From Coffea arabica (taxonomy: Eukaryota; Streptophyta; Magnoliopsida; Gentianales; Rubiaceae), in the NCBI RefSeq assembly GCF_036785885.1, contig NC_092312.1, positions 22,834,001 through 22,898,000 on the forward strand: a stretch of 64,000 nucleotides of DNA. The letters run 5' to 3'. Shown here piece after piece: positions 33,701-44,210 of the stretch (positions within the stretch are counted from its first letter, which is position 1; the number at the start of each line of letters is the position of its first letter). Position numbers and translations under genes: made by a program. Under the pieces are notes generated by a model. It saw only the letters and a program-made list of their open reading frames with translations, was not told where the DNA came from and ran no database searches.

Positions 33701-35942
33701 GAGTTTTTAATCAATTCAAGAAGAACCCAGAAATTCAAATATTTAAGTCCCCAGGTGAAAATATAAATTCTGGTTAGTCATGATTGATATCATCACTAAC
33801 TGGATATTTATCTAAAGCTTCAGTCCCACACTCTCCTCAAGTTTCACGCACCCCTCAACTATCATCATAGAAATGTTATCCTTCTTAAAATCTCAGCTTG
33901 TAGTTAACTAATAGTGAAGTTACTGATATTGAATGTACTTAGATCGAGGAACTTTGGGGTTTTTTCCATTTAAAGTGCAGACGTTATATGGAACACCACA
34001 TACATGAACTTCACCTTCGAAGTATCAAGTTCAAGGTAAAAAATTTTGTAATCCACAGGTATTCATTTTGAAGAGAAAAAAGATGGCAGTGACGCCATTC
34101 CACAATAAAGACATTAGGGAGGTATGTTTTGGTTACTCAATTATATAAATCTAATTGTAGAAAGAAAATTACTGACCCTATATTGCTCGTTTCTATTGTT
34201 TAAAACAAGAAGATGAAGATGAAGTTTTAAGGGATAACCTTTGTGACCGTCATGACAGAGTTTACAATAGAAGATTCTCCTACGCCCCAGCATAGGACTA
34301 TAGTCAGAAGTACTAGCAGAATCGGAGCAAGCACATTTATAGATAATACTCCAGAAATATCTTGACCATGCCCCACCCAGGCAGGGATATTATCTCTGAG
34401 AGATGGAATGAGCTCAAGTAATGAAACTACATAACCTGCCAAGCTACGGGCTATACTGGCTGCACCAATGTGGTAGTCAAGCATCAATTGACCAAACACG
34501 AGAAATGCAGTCAGCTCATTGAAAGCTGTGTAGGTGTATAAGTAAGCTCCTCCAACAACTGCAGGAAATCGAGAAGCTAGCTCAGCATAACAGAGTGCAT
34601 TAAGCACACAAGATGCTCCAGCAATAATGAAGCTAATTGTGACCCCTGTGAGAAAGAAGTGAAAAACAGCCATCAATAAGCTAATTGTGACCCCTGTACT
34701 CATCAGTTAAGTCAGCTCCAATCAAGCAGTGAGATCTGCTACATCAAATATAAAGCCTGTTATGATAGGACATAGACACCACTACAAAAGCCCAAGCGTT
34801 ATAACAAAACTCAGAATTGAAGTCCACCACCCATCATGCAAAACGATCCCACAGCAAAACTAGGTGAAGCTATTAATCAGATTGTGTTGAAGCTATAAAC
34901 CTTCTTAACCACATAATTGGCTCAACTATATCCAATTCACATTAAAATTAGCTCGTCAGGGACTTCATTTCAATGCTTGAACTTCATGCTAAGAGCCACA
35001 GTTGCAAGGTAATTAAGCTCCACTTATTGTCAAAAACTTTATACTTTTATGCATTAAAAAGGTCCAAAGAAATCTTTCAAATAAAAAACAGACGTATTGA
35101 AAGATAGCCTTTTCATGCCAACGATATAAATAAGGCCTTTTAACTATTAAAGCATGAAAATAAGCCAAAATTTGAAGTGCAGCTCCATTTCTTGATTCGA
35201 AGCATGTATGAGGACCAAAGTAAATCACTCACAAATGACTTGAGCCCAATTTAACCTGCCAACACCCTTTAAAATTACATGTGAAGAAAAAATGCAAACA
35301 GTGCGGAAACATAACCTCGCAAATGACGTCAAAGCGCTATATATACTCATGTACTAGTACCCACTAGCAAATTGCCAGATTTAGATTTACGAAACGCTAT
35401 TGTATTCAAATCTAGTTCGACTTTTTCAGGAGATTAAGATCGCGTTTTAACTTGACTTGATTATATGTGTCAGCCGAAAGCAAACTTTATCGAGCTTAGC
35501 TCCTATCCCTCACTAGCTTCATTAATTTATATGTAACTTTCAGGCTTTATGCTTATCCAACTGATCTTGGACTAATATCTTTTTGGTATTTGCTTCGACT
35601 TTCATGGCCAACATCAATACAAAAATACCAATAAATTTGAGGAAGGCGAGACAACTAAGTAGAGTAGTGTACGGTATAATTGAATTCGAACTGACCGGGG
35701 CCAGCGTCGCGAGCAACTGTGCCGGTGATGACGAAGATGCCGGCACCAATGGAGGCGCCAATGCCTAGGAGAATCATGTCAAAGAGGCTGAGACGACGGA
35801 TGAGGCCTTGGCCAGAGTTTGTACGAACGGAAGTCTCCGACGACGGCGGAGCCAGAGGTTTGGCTCTGAGAGCCGATGAGCAGAAGTGACCCAAGCATGA
35901 CATCGGCGATGAGGAAGATGATGAAAGATCATTGCTGCTCAT
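30726..35942 (-). CDS. CAT9: Cationic amino acid transporter, CAT9-like
   Basis: Eight exons on the minus strand: 35942-35696, 34645-34239, 33254-33078, 32960-32736, 32653-32477, 32139-31903, 31059-30970 and 30872-30726. They encode 568 residues. Many hydrophobic segments fit the 14-helix APC-superfamily fold. Diagnostic stretches include LGIGASIGAGIFVITGTVA (helix 1), ALCYAELASRFPAVVGGAYL, GFDAVANSAEESRRPQRDLP, FGAVAGLTTTLLVGLYVQSR and, near the end, FSCPGVPIMPAICIFLNIFL. Sequence and length fit CAT9 (At1g05940) better than other plant CATs. CATs move basic and neutral amino acids across the vacuolar or other endomembranes; the substrate is not shown by sequence. An ATG at 35942 starts a Ser-rich cytosolic tail. 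Exon 2 has a duplicated acceptor (see the repeat at 34630-34697). Confidence 0.95.
34630..34697 (-). repeat. 48-bp duplication creating two in-frame acceptors for CAT9 exon 2
   Basis: The 20-mer AAGCTAATTGTGACCCCTGT occurs at 34630-34649 and 34678-34697, exactly 48 bp apart. On the minus strand each copy reads ACAG followed by GGGTCACAATTAGCTT, so each offers an AG acceptor in the same phase. The proximal acceptor (exon start 34645) has a good pyrimidine tract and gives the standard family sequence. Use of the distal one (exon start 34693) would insert 16 residues (GVTISLLMAVFHFFLT) without a frameshift, adding hydrophobic sequence next to a membrane helix. The distal site has a poor pyrimidine tract. 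Confidence 0.85.
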
Positions 35943-36253
35943 ATTCTGAATGAATAATCCCAAGTTTGGTGGAAAGATTCAGAGAACAGCAAAATGAGAG
36001 GGACCTTTGCCACTTTTGCATCAAATTTGTACATTTATAGTACGTTACTTGCGCGAAAAAAAGTTTTTTCTTTTTTTTCCCCTTTTACTTTTTGACCAAA
36101 AAATGAGTAAAATTAGAAAAAAAAAAATGAAAAACAGGTTGTCGGCGATTTTTGCCACGCTTTTGTCGCAAACCATTTTGACTTGTGTGCTGTGATTCCA
36201 TGGCGCATCCCATGTTCAGGATGCACCCAGTCCTTTTTATTTGTACCATTCCA
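35943..36253. other. Upstream region of the CAT9-like gene
   Basis: This is the leader and proximal promoter of the minus-strand transporter. It contains A/T homopolymer runs (about 36056-36080 and 36116-36128). No coding exon is supported. Confidence 0.45.
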
Positions 36254-36830
36254 TTGTAATTAGGGATAATTTCAGAAACCTCCTAACAATTTCACTAGTC
36301 TCCTTTGAAGTTTGTAAAATTATACAAACCTCCCTTGAGGTTAAGATTTTGATAACAAAGTTGTCCAATTAAAAAAAGTAATATTAAAAAAGTACTTTAA
36401 GGAGAGAGATGAAACTTTTATTCCATAAATTACAAAAATCATAACAAACATTATGTTAAAAGAGATGTTTAGTTTATTTTGTTGAATCTTGTAATCATTA
36501 GTGTAGTTTTGTTACTTATCTGTGCTGTCTAATTTATTAAATCTGAACTTTTTGAGTGGTAAAACGTGTGTATTAATTGTTTCTAATTTTTAATTATTTT
36601 TAGTTTTTTACTAATACGACTTGTGTACATGCATAAGAGGTATTTATGGAATAAAATTTTCATTTCTCTCCTTAAACTACTTTTTTAATGTTACTTTTTT
36701 TAATTGGACAAAATTTGTTATCAAAATCTTAACCTCATGGGAGGTTTGTGTAATTTTATAAATTTTAGAGGAGGCTAGTTAAATTATTAGAAACCTCATG
36801 AGAGATTTCTGAAATTATCCCTTGTAATTA
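36254..36830. mobile_element. Mutator-like fold-back MITE A (9-bp target duplication)
   Basis: The element is 36263-36821 (559 bp). It starts GGGATAATTTCAGAAACCTCC and ends in the inverse GAGATTTCTGAAATTATCCC. It is flanked by perfect 9-bp duplications TTGTAATTA (36254-36262 and 36822-36830). The inverted arms extend at least 170 bp inward, including AAGATTTTGATAACAAAGTTGTCC against GGACAAAATTTGTTATCAAAATCTT. There is no coding capacity. Long inverted repeats plus a 9-bp duplication place it with Mutator-type non-autonomous elements. Confidence 0.9.
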
Positions 36831-36913
36831 TTAGGGCACGATCAATGGGTTCATTTCATTGGTGTGGTTTTTGGTTTTTGTATAAAATTTTAATGTATAA
36901 TTTGTAAAAAAAA

Positions 36914-38081
36914 AAAAAAAAAGGAAAAATCGTCCAAAACGTCCCTCAGATTTTGTAAAATAACTTTTTTCATCCCTCACTTTTAAAAGTGTAATTTTAT
37001 ATCTCTTACATATTTACATCGGTCAAATTTAGTCCCTAACTAAGTTTCTGATCATTGTTTGGCCGGAATCCATCACGTGCAAGGCACGCGATCATTTTTT
37101 AAGGGTAAATTTGTCAAATTATATTTTACATAATCTAATCTATAGTCCTCCACATTTTATAAAACAAATTTTTTCGTCCCTCACATTTTATAAAATTATT
37201 TTTTCATCCCTCACATTTTACAAAATGAATTTCTCCATCTCTCACATTTCAAAAAATGAATATTTCCATCCCTCACTAATTATGTGTGTGAGGGAAATCC
37301 TAAATATATATATGTGTGTGTGTATGTGTGTGTGAATACATTTTGTTTAAACACATATATATGTTTATTTGATTTTGCTTAATAATACGAATAGTATAAA
37401 TATATGTATGTGTCTATTTGATTTCATTTAACAATAAGAATACTATATATTATACGTGATCATTTGATTTCATCTGGTATTAGCTAGTAAAAAATCTTGC
37501 ATTCATTGTAAAGTTGGCCAATAAAGTTATTTTCGGTCAAAATACAATAAGAATATGCAAATTAAGATTCTATTAGTAAATATTAGTCATAATCATACAA
37601 AAAGAGAAGATAACCCACAAGTTGGGCCCAATTACATACATGTGTTTATGCTATTATTATTAAGCAAAATCAAATAGACATATACATGTGTTTAAAAAAA
37701 TGTATTAACACATAATTAGTGAGAAATGAAAATTTCATTTTTTGAAATGTGAGGGATGGATAAATTCATTTTGTGAAATGTGAGGGATGAAAAAAATTAT
37801 TTTATAAAATGTGAGGAACGAAAAAATTTATTTTATAAAATGTGGAGGGCTATAGATCAGATTATGTAGAATATAATTTGACAAATTTACCCTTCAAAAA
37901 TGATCACGTGCCTTGCACATGATGGGTTCCGGCTAAAAAATGATCGGAAATCTAGTTAGGAACTAAATTTTACCGATGTTCATATGTAAGAGATATAAAA
38001 TTACACTTTTAAAAGTGAGGGACGAAAAAAGTTATTTTACAAAATATGAGGAACGTTTTGGACGATTTTCCCAAAAAAAAA
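36914..38081. mobile_element. Mutator-like fold-back MITE B
   Basis: The element is about 36923-38072 (1.15 kb). The left end GGAAAAATCGTCCAAAACGTCC is the inverse of the right end GGACGATTTTCCC. The arms pair for roughly 470 bp each, including CATCACGTGCAAGGCACGCGATCA against TGATCACGTGCCTTGCACATGATG and several tandem copies of a 'CATCCCTCACATTTTATAAAAT' type motif. Nine A bases flank the right end (38073-38081), matching the A-run on the left (36906-36922), so a 9-A target duplication is likely but cannot be proved in a homopolymer. TA/TG simple repeats lie near the centre (about 37300-37335). A decayed relative lies at 9720-10232. Confidence 0.88.
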
Positions 38082-38153
38082 TTTCCATTTTAATGGTATA
38101 TATTTTTGAGTGTTTGTGTAAAATTTAGTGTAACTTACTGATTATGGATATGA

Positions 38154-39151
38154 TATATACAAGGGTTAATCACATTTTATCCCTTTAAAAAATACTTCAT
38201 TTTTCAGTTTACCCCATAATCTTTAATTTTGCTCACTTAACCCCCTTTAAGACAAAATTGCCCTTGCATTATTTTGACTTTTCATTTACCTTGTTTTCCT
38301 TTCTTTTATTTATTTTTCTCCTTCTTCTTTATTTAATTCTTCCTCTTTCCCGCAAAAATCTTCACCTTAATGATTGAAATTAAAAAAGAAGAATTGCAGA
38401 GATCTATCTTATCTTTAAATGATTAAAAAAAATTCAAATAACTTTTCTAAAATACAATTTTTTTAGCCTTTCAATTCTTTTAATTTTGGGTTTTCCTCTT
38501 CCTTTCTAGTTTCTCATTTTATTCTTAAAAAAATATCATAAGATGAAATTGTTTTCCTTTCTTTTATTTTTTTTTCTCTTTCTTCTCTCTTTCATCCTTC
38601 CCAATAGAAATTTCATTTCAACGAAATTTTTGTTTTGAGTTTGTAATTGCAGATTTCTAGGTGAAGGTTTAAAAGACATCAAAAACTAATTTTGATTTTT
38701 TGTATGATGCCACGTGTCATAAATTTCAATTGATGATTATTAATCAGGTCACAATTTCATCTTAAGATATTTTCTTGGGAATAAAATGAGAAACTAGAAA
38801 GGAAAGACGAAAACCTAAAATTAAAAGAATTGAAAGACTAAAAAAATTGTATTTTACGAAAGTGATTTGAATATATTTTTAATCATTTAATGAGAAGATA
38901 GATCTCTGCAATTCTTCTTTTTCAATTTCAATCATTAAGGTGAAGATTTTTGTGGGAAAGAAGAAGAATTAAATAAAGAAGAAAGAGAAAAAGAAATAAA
39001 AGAAAGGAAAATAAGGTAAATGAAAAGTCAAAATAATGCAAGGGCAATTTTGTCCTAAATGGGGTTAAGTGAGCAAAATTAAAGGTTAGAGGGTAAACTG
39101 AAAAATGAGGTATTCTTTAAAGGGATAAAATATGATTAACCCTATATACAA
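38154..39151. mobile_element. Mutator-like fold-back MITE C (9-bp target duplication)
   Basis: The element is 38163-39142 (980 bp). It begins GGGTTAATCACATTTTATCCC and ends in the inverse GGGATAAAATATGATTAACCC. It is flanked by the exact 9-bp duplication TATATACAA (38154-38162 and 39143-39151). The arms pair for about 380 bp with high identity: GGCAATTTTGTC, CATTTACCTTGTTTTCC, and AATTGCAGAGATCTATCTT all have inverse partners. The loop is about 38560-38750. It has no coding capacity and would fold into a very long hairpin if transcribed. Confidence 0.92.
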
Positions 39152-42100
39152 ATACACCAAATACAAGTGAATTTTAGGCCAAGGAACCTATAATGGAAAG
39201 TTGGTTTTATTTTCTATTGGTGGAATAAGCAAAACTTATATGTTCTGTTTAGTACAACTTGTGTTAATAATGAGACGTGTTTATGGCACCAATGTTTTTA
39301 TCCAAATGTCACATGATAGTGAACAATTTATCAATTTACTTACAGATTATGAAAATTTCAGTTTTAGAAATCAACTTAAAAATGAATATTCATGGGTGGG
39401 TTAAGTCTACGTAGCTTCATGTTAAATTTACACATTTTTGCATTCATTACACATGAATAGACTTTACTCTTAGAAATTTGCTCAATGGTTTTTATAGTTT
39501 CATATTAAATTTACACCCATTTGCGTTCATTAGACATGAATGGACTTTCAGAAATTTGATCAATGGTTTTCATAGTATTGGTACGTAACCTTTGGCGTAA
39601 TGAAAAAGGGAACACTAAAAACGAAATCTTAAAAGAAAAAGGTCAACACCTTATAAGGATGACAGCAGGTTGGATACCTTCAAAAATTTCTTTTACCAAA
39701 CCCTAATTCACATATAGAAGAATTTTACCAAACCTTATAGGGTTTTAATTCTCATTACCAAACCCTCTCATTAGTGGATTCGGATTACTTATCGGACACC
39801 CCTTATCCACTAAGTTTAACCGTCCAAAAAAGGAAAACTAACATTTACCAAACTAAAATCAATACATACATCATATTAAATTGACACATTATATTGAGTT
39901 TTAAAGTATTGTAAACCCATAGAACTTTTGCATGGAACAAAATCAATTTTTAATGAAGAGTTAAATCAACATTCTTCATATGTGTGTGTGTATTGAGTAT
40001 TGGGGTTTTAGAATTTTTTTACCAAACCCTATTAGGTTATCTGTTGGTAATTTCTCATCAAGACCAAATCATAATGAAAAACCCATTGGTTGTGTAAATT
40101 AGGTTAATTATCGAGTTGGATACCCACAGGTATTGGGTTTTACCTTACCCGTTATCGTCCCTAATACCCTAGTTTCCATTTTTTAAAATTTTATTTCCTT
40201 TTTCTTGTTCGTCTTGTTAAAAAATGCTTAAGTTGCTGTAAATTTGTTCTCTACTCGTCCATAGACCCGTCAATTGTGACATCTGAATTAGATTTTAATA
40301 AGTCCATATTCGACTTATCTAATTAGTAGCAGTTTTGGATGTTGCCGTTAGAAGAAAAAAAAATAGTAACAATTTTGGGTTTCATGACATAAGTTTCAAG
40401 TTAATAAATGTGAAACTTATATTTGGCTCACAAAGCATTCGAATTTTGAGTCTAATTCGGATTTAGCCGAAATTCACTTATTACTCCTTAATTTTTTTTA
40501 ATGTAATTACGATAACTATTAAGTTGTAAAGCTAATTTAACATCCACAACACTAAAACTATACATGAACTGGTAGCAGTCTATTTCAATAATAATTATAT
40601 CTAATTCATTCAAAGTACTTGACAATAGTAATAAAATATGATTTTCAAAGGTTGGAACTTCTCCATAGCCTTTGTCAATTTATTCTTACTAATATTTGTC
40701 CACTCCCTTTATTAACAGTGCCCATTTTTTAATAGAACGACAACATGTGAATCTAAATAGAAGCAAACAAATTGATTTGTCTCATGAGTCATATAAGAAC
40801 CTACAGGAAAGAAGAAAATATACCAAGCAATGATGGTGATATTTCAAGTAAAGATTAAACTAGTAAAGTGTACAAAATACATGATTTGTCATTGAAACCA
40901 CCAACGTTTGCTTTGTGAAGGTGGAGATTGGAGATTATAGAGACCAACAATCATGGAGGTGGAGCAGAGATTGGAAAGGTAGAGGCTGCTGTGACTGTGG
41001 GTGAGGGGGGAAACCATAGGGATTAAAGCTTTCGTAGTTTTTTGGTCTGTAAGTTCTGGTATTTGTTTATATTTAATATTTTGTATGTATATTAATATAT
41101 TTTGACATATAAGTATTAGTATTGACCAATTATATATTTATTTGGATACAATTTTTTATACCAAGGTATAAATGTATTATATAGATAATTATATAAATAG
41201 GTACAGATTAAATGGTCATGCCTATATCGAGTTTGAGTTTAATAAAACCCAACCTTGACTCATATTAATTCGAGCATAATATTTAAATCCAAACTCAGCT
41301 CCATCTAATGAAAAGTTATGCTCATTAGGTTTTTCATCGAGTTAAGTGGGTCGAGTTCATACTGGTCGGATTCCATTAACAGTTCTATTTGTCCGTGACT
41401 TTTTACCTTTATTTCATTGAACTTTTTTATTGGCACTAATTCACAAATAGCTAAAAGGCACACAACAACACAAAGAAGTTGATGTGAGTGCAAAAGTTCC
41501 ATTTTGGATAATGCTAAGACTTTACTTTACACAATCGAAATGTCTAGACATTACTATTTGTAAGATTAGAATGGACCTAATGTGAGATAAGAAATAAATA
41601 CTTCAATCTGGAAATAATAATGTCAAATATCATTATTGTTTTGTTTCAATACTCACAATTCAAAGTAACTTGATGTGTAGTTTGCAGGTGTAAAATTATA
41701 ATTTTCACAAATAAAAGTTAAACCAACCATAGATAACTAAAATACATTGGATACATATCTTTAATGTTAATAAAAAAAATAAAAATAAAAGCGGGAGATA
41801 TTGCCACTTAAAATGTCTAGATTATCCTTCCTAAAGTTTGACTAATTTCTACCAGCCTTACAATATGTCCTTCTCTCGTTTTTTCTTTTGTTACAGCTGG
41901 ATCTCTCTCAAGCCTCGCTGCTCCCAACCCAACTTGCAATGTATATGAACAATGAAACCACCCACCCTAACCTCATGGCCATTCTTGCGTTTCAATTGAG
42001 AAATAAAATGGAAAATATTGCAACAATTATGAGCATAAACATCAGAGTCAAGAATCTTGAGGCTTATAAGCATATCCTTGATATCAAGAATCTGGGAAAA

Positions 42101-43259
42101 ACTTAACCTTTATTTGCTAAAAATGTCCATCAATGCTGTCGTTGATTAAAACAGGAAGAGGAAGCCATATGTGACCTCACCACTCACTCCGGGCTTCCAA
42201 CATAACTGAACTCTTATGTGCAAACATCAGAAGTCAATGACCCAGACTAGGATGTTTAGCGGATGAAAGGGAGTAAAAAGAAGGGCATGGGATGTATTGC
42301 CTCTGTGGATCATGGTGGCCTTGTTGGATATTCAATTTAGTGAGGCGGATTTGTGGGAGAGAGCAAAATAGAACTGGCTGGGAAGCAGAGGTACTGATGA
42401 TCATTGCGGGGTTGCATGCATCAGCAGAAACCAGGAAACGATGCTAGAGGAGATGGCAAAGTTGGCAGTGAATTGGATTGACCTTCATAGGGGTGATTTA
42501 GGCATTTACAGGGATATAGATAGTCAAATTTTTTTCAAATAATATTTTACTTGCATAGTAAACATATTTTTCAACTTATATTTTTTTATATTTTTAATCT
42601 TTTTTTTTATTTCACATACATCACATCACAGAAAATGTTACAGTAATTATTCTAAATATTGTTTCAAAAAATATTCTATCCAAACACTTTCTGCTCTGAC
42701 AACGTCGTTGTGGCTTGCCATAATAAAAGACTAGAATTTTCATCATGTAAAAAGTTAAATATGGCAAGTAAATGTGTCCTGTGCTCCCAATTTGTATTGA
42801 TGCAAATACATGTATTTCCTCCTGCCTCTTCAACACATGAAACTATTGATAGTTCCTTTTATGTAAAAAAAAAAAACAAACCTTACATCCAAGATTTTTT
42901 ATAATCACATGTATTATTTTGACAACAAACACCATACATTGGCCACATTTTTGTTTAATCAGCCATATATGGTGGAAAAATTGAATGCTTTAACATTCCT
43001 GCCATATTTATATGCATAAATTATATAAATACATGCATGAAAAAAAAAAATGCTCAGATACTCCGTATATAAATCCATTTTAATTCCCCACTCTTTCATC
43101 AGTCGTATAAACAAAGTGAAAACAAATTTTATGCCCATTTTTTTGCTCCATAAACCGCCAACAATCACCCATCAATCCGTGGTCTCTACTCGAATTATCA
43201 TATGTCCCCTGAAATATTGTAGTAATCCCTTCTGAAATCTCAAGCAGCCCACCTCATCT
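39152..43259. other. Gene-poor AT-rich intergenic region
   Basis: No gene is supported in about 4.1 kb. ACCAAACCCTA/ACCAAACCTTA-like segments recur at about 39700-39770 and 40020. A MITE fragment lies at about 42515-42690 (separate entry). The open frames at 41888-42106 and 42659-42904 have no recognised relatives or exon context. Confidence 0.5.
42515..42690. mobile_element. MITE fragment related to the element at 54397
   Basis: CACATACATCACATCACAGAAAATGTTACAGTAA (about 42615-42648) is the reverse complement of the core of the element in the ARABIDILLO intron (GTTACTGTAGCACTTTTTGTGATGTGATGTATGTGAG). It is followed by a TATCCAAACA-type end at about 42678. The other end is not clear. Confidence 0.5.
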
Positions 43260-44210
43260 AGTTCCCCTTACCCCCTCTCTCTCTCCCGTCTGTATAATTG
43301 TAGTGGAATATTGGTACATTTTTGGTTCCAACCATTCAGTAGCAGCAAAATTAAAAATAGGGAGGGAGAGAGGGAGAGAAGAGAGGAATTGAGGTTTGGG
43401 TGCTTTTGGGTTTTGGCCTATAAAGCTTTTATCTCATCCCTCTTTCATGCCTACCTGAATTCTCTCCGACCCTTCTTCAGCTTTGTCCTCTTAACCCCTT
43501 TCATTCTTCTTTCTTTCTTCTTTTCTCAATCCGGCTTTTGGGATGCAATTCAGCTGAAAGGCAATAGATTTGATAACAAGCGCAGAGGCAAATAGCTCAG
43601 GTTTCAGGGCAAAAAAAAGTTTTAACTTTACTCGGTTAAATGTATATGCGATTGGATATCATCCTTTTTCTTACTTGAAATTTTGCTTCTTTCCTTTAGT
43701 CGCATCGTGGGTTTTCTCTTTGGTGCACATGTTTAAATTGGGTTCTGCTCAGCTGTCTCATTTAAGTCATCAGTGGTTTGAGAATTAGGGTTTTTGATGT
43801 TAGAGTTGATTGTTTTACTGGTGTGGGAATTTGGATGTTATGATTTGAGTTAAATGGTATCTTGGTTTTACTTTGTATGATCATTGGATTGTGGAATTAG
43901 CATTTTGTGTTGAAAAGGCGATTGCTTCTTTGTTTGGCTGTGCACCATCTGTGCTTTTGGAAATTGAGTACGTTCAGGTGAAAAGATTATCAATTCTATA
44001 GTTCGTTTTGCTCCTCATTTCAATGGCTTTGTGATTCAAGTCTGTTTAGATCAAGTATGTCCCAGCTTGTCATTGCTGCTTTTGGTGATTAAATGCAAAG
44101 GCTCTGAGTTCTAAAACATTTGTCAGTTGCTGGTTTTAAGTGAAGGGATTGGAAACGTACGTTGATATATCACTGGTTTGGTAACCTTGGATTTTGTTGA
44201 CTGATTGACT
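43260..44210 (+). promoter_or_regulatory. Probable promoter and 5' leader of the ARABIDILLO gene
   Basis: C/T-rich sequence (CCCCTCTCTCTCTCCC, about 43271) and a GA-rich tract (about 43361-43385) precede a TATA-like CCTATAAAG at about 43417-43425. The following 780 bases up to the start codon carry several short ATG frames and T-rich stretches, so the leader may contain an intron. The transcription start is not determined. Confidence 0.4.

Noticed and set aside
41888-42106. 72-codon plus-strand frame in the gene-poor region
   Set aside because: Overlapping antisense frame of similar length, no known relatives, no promoter or exon context.
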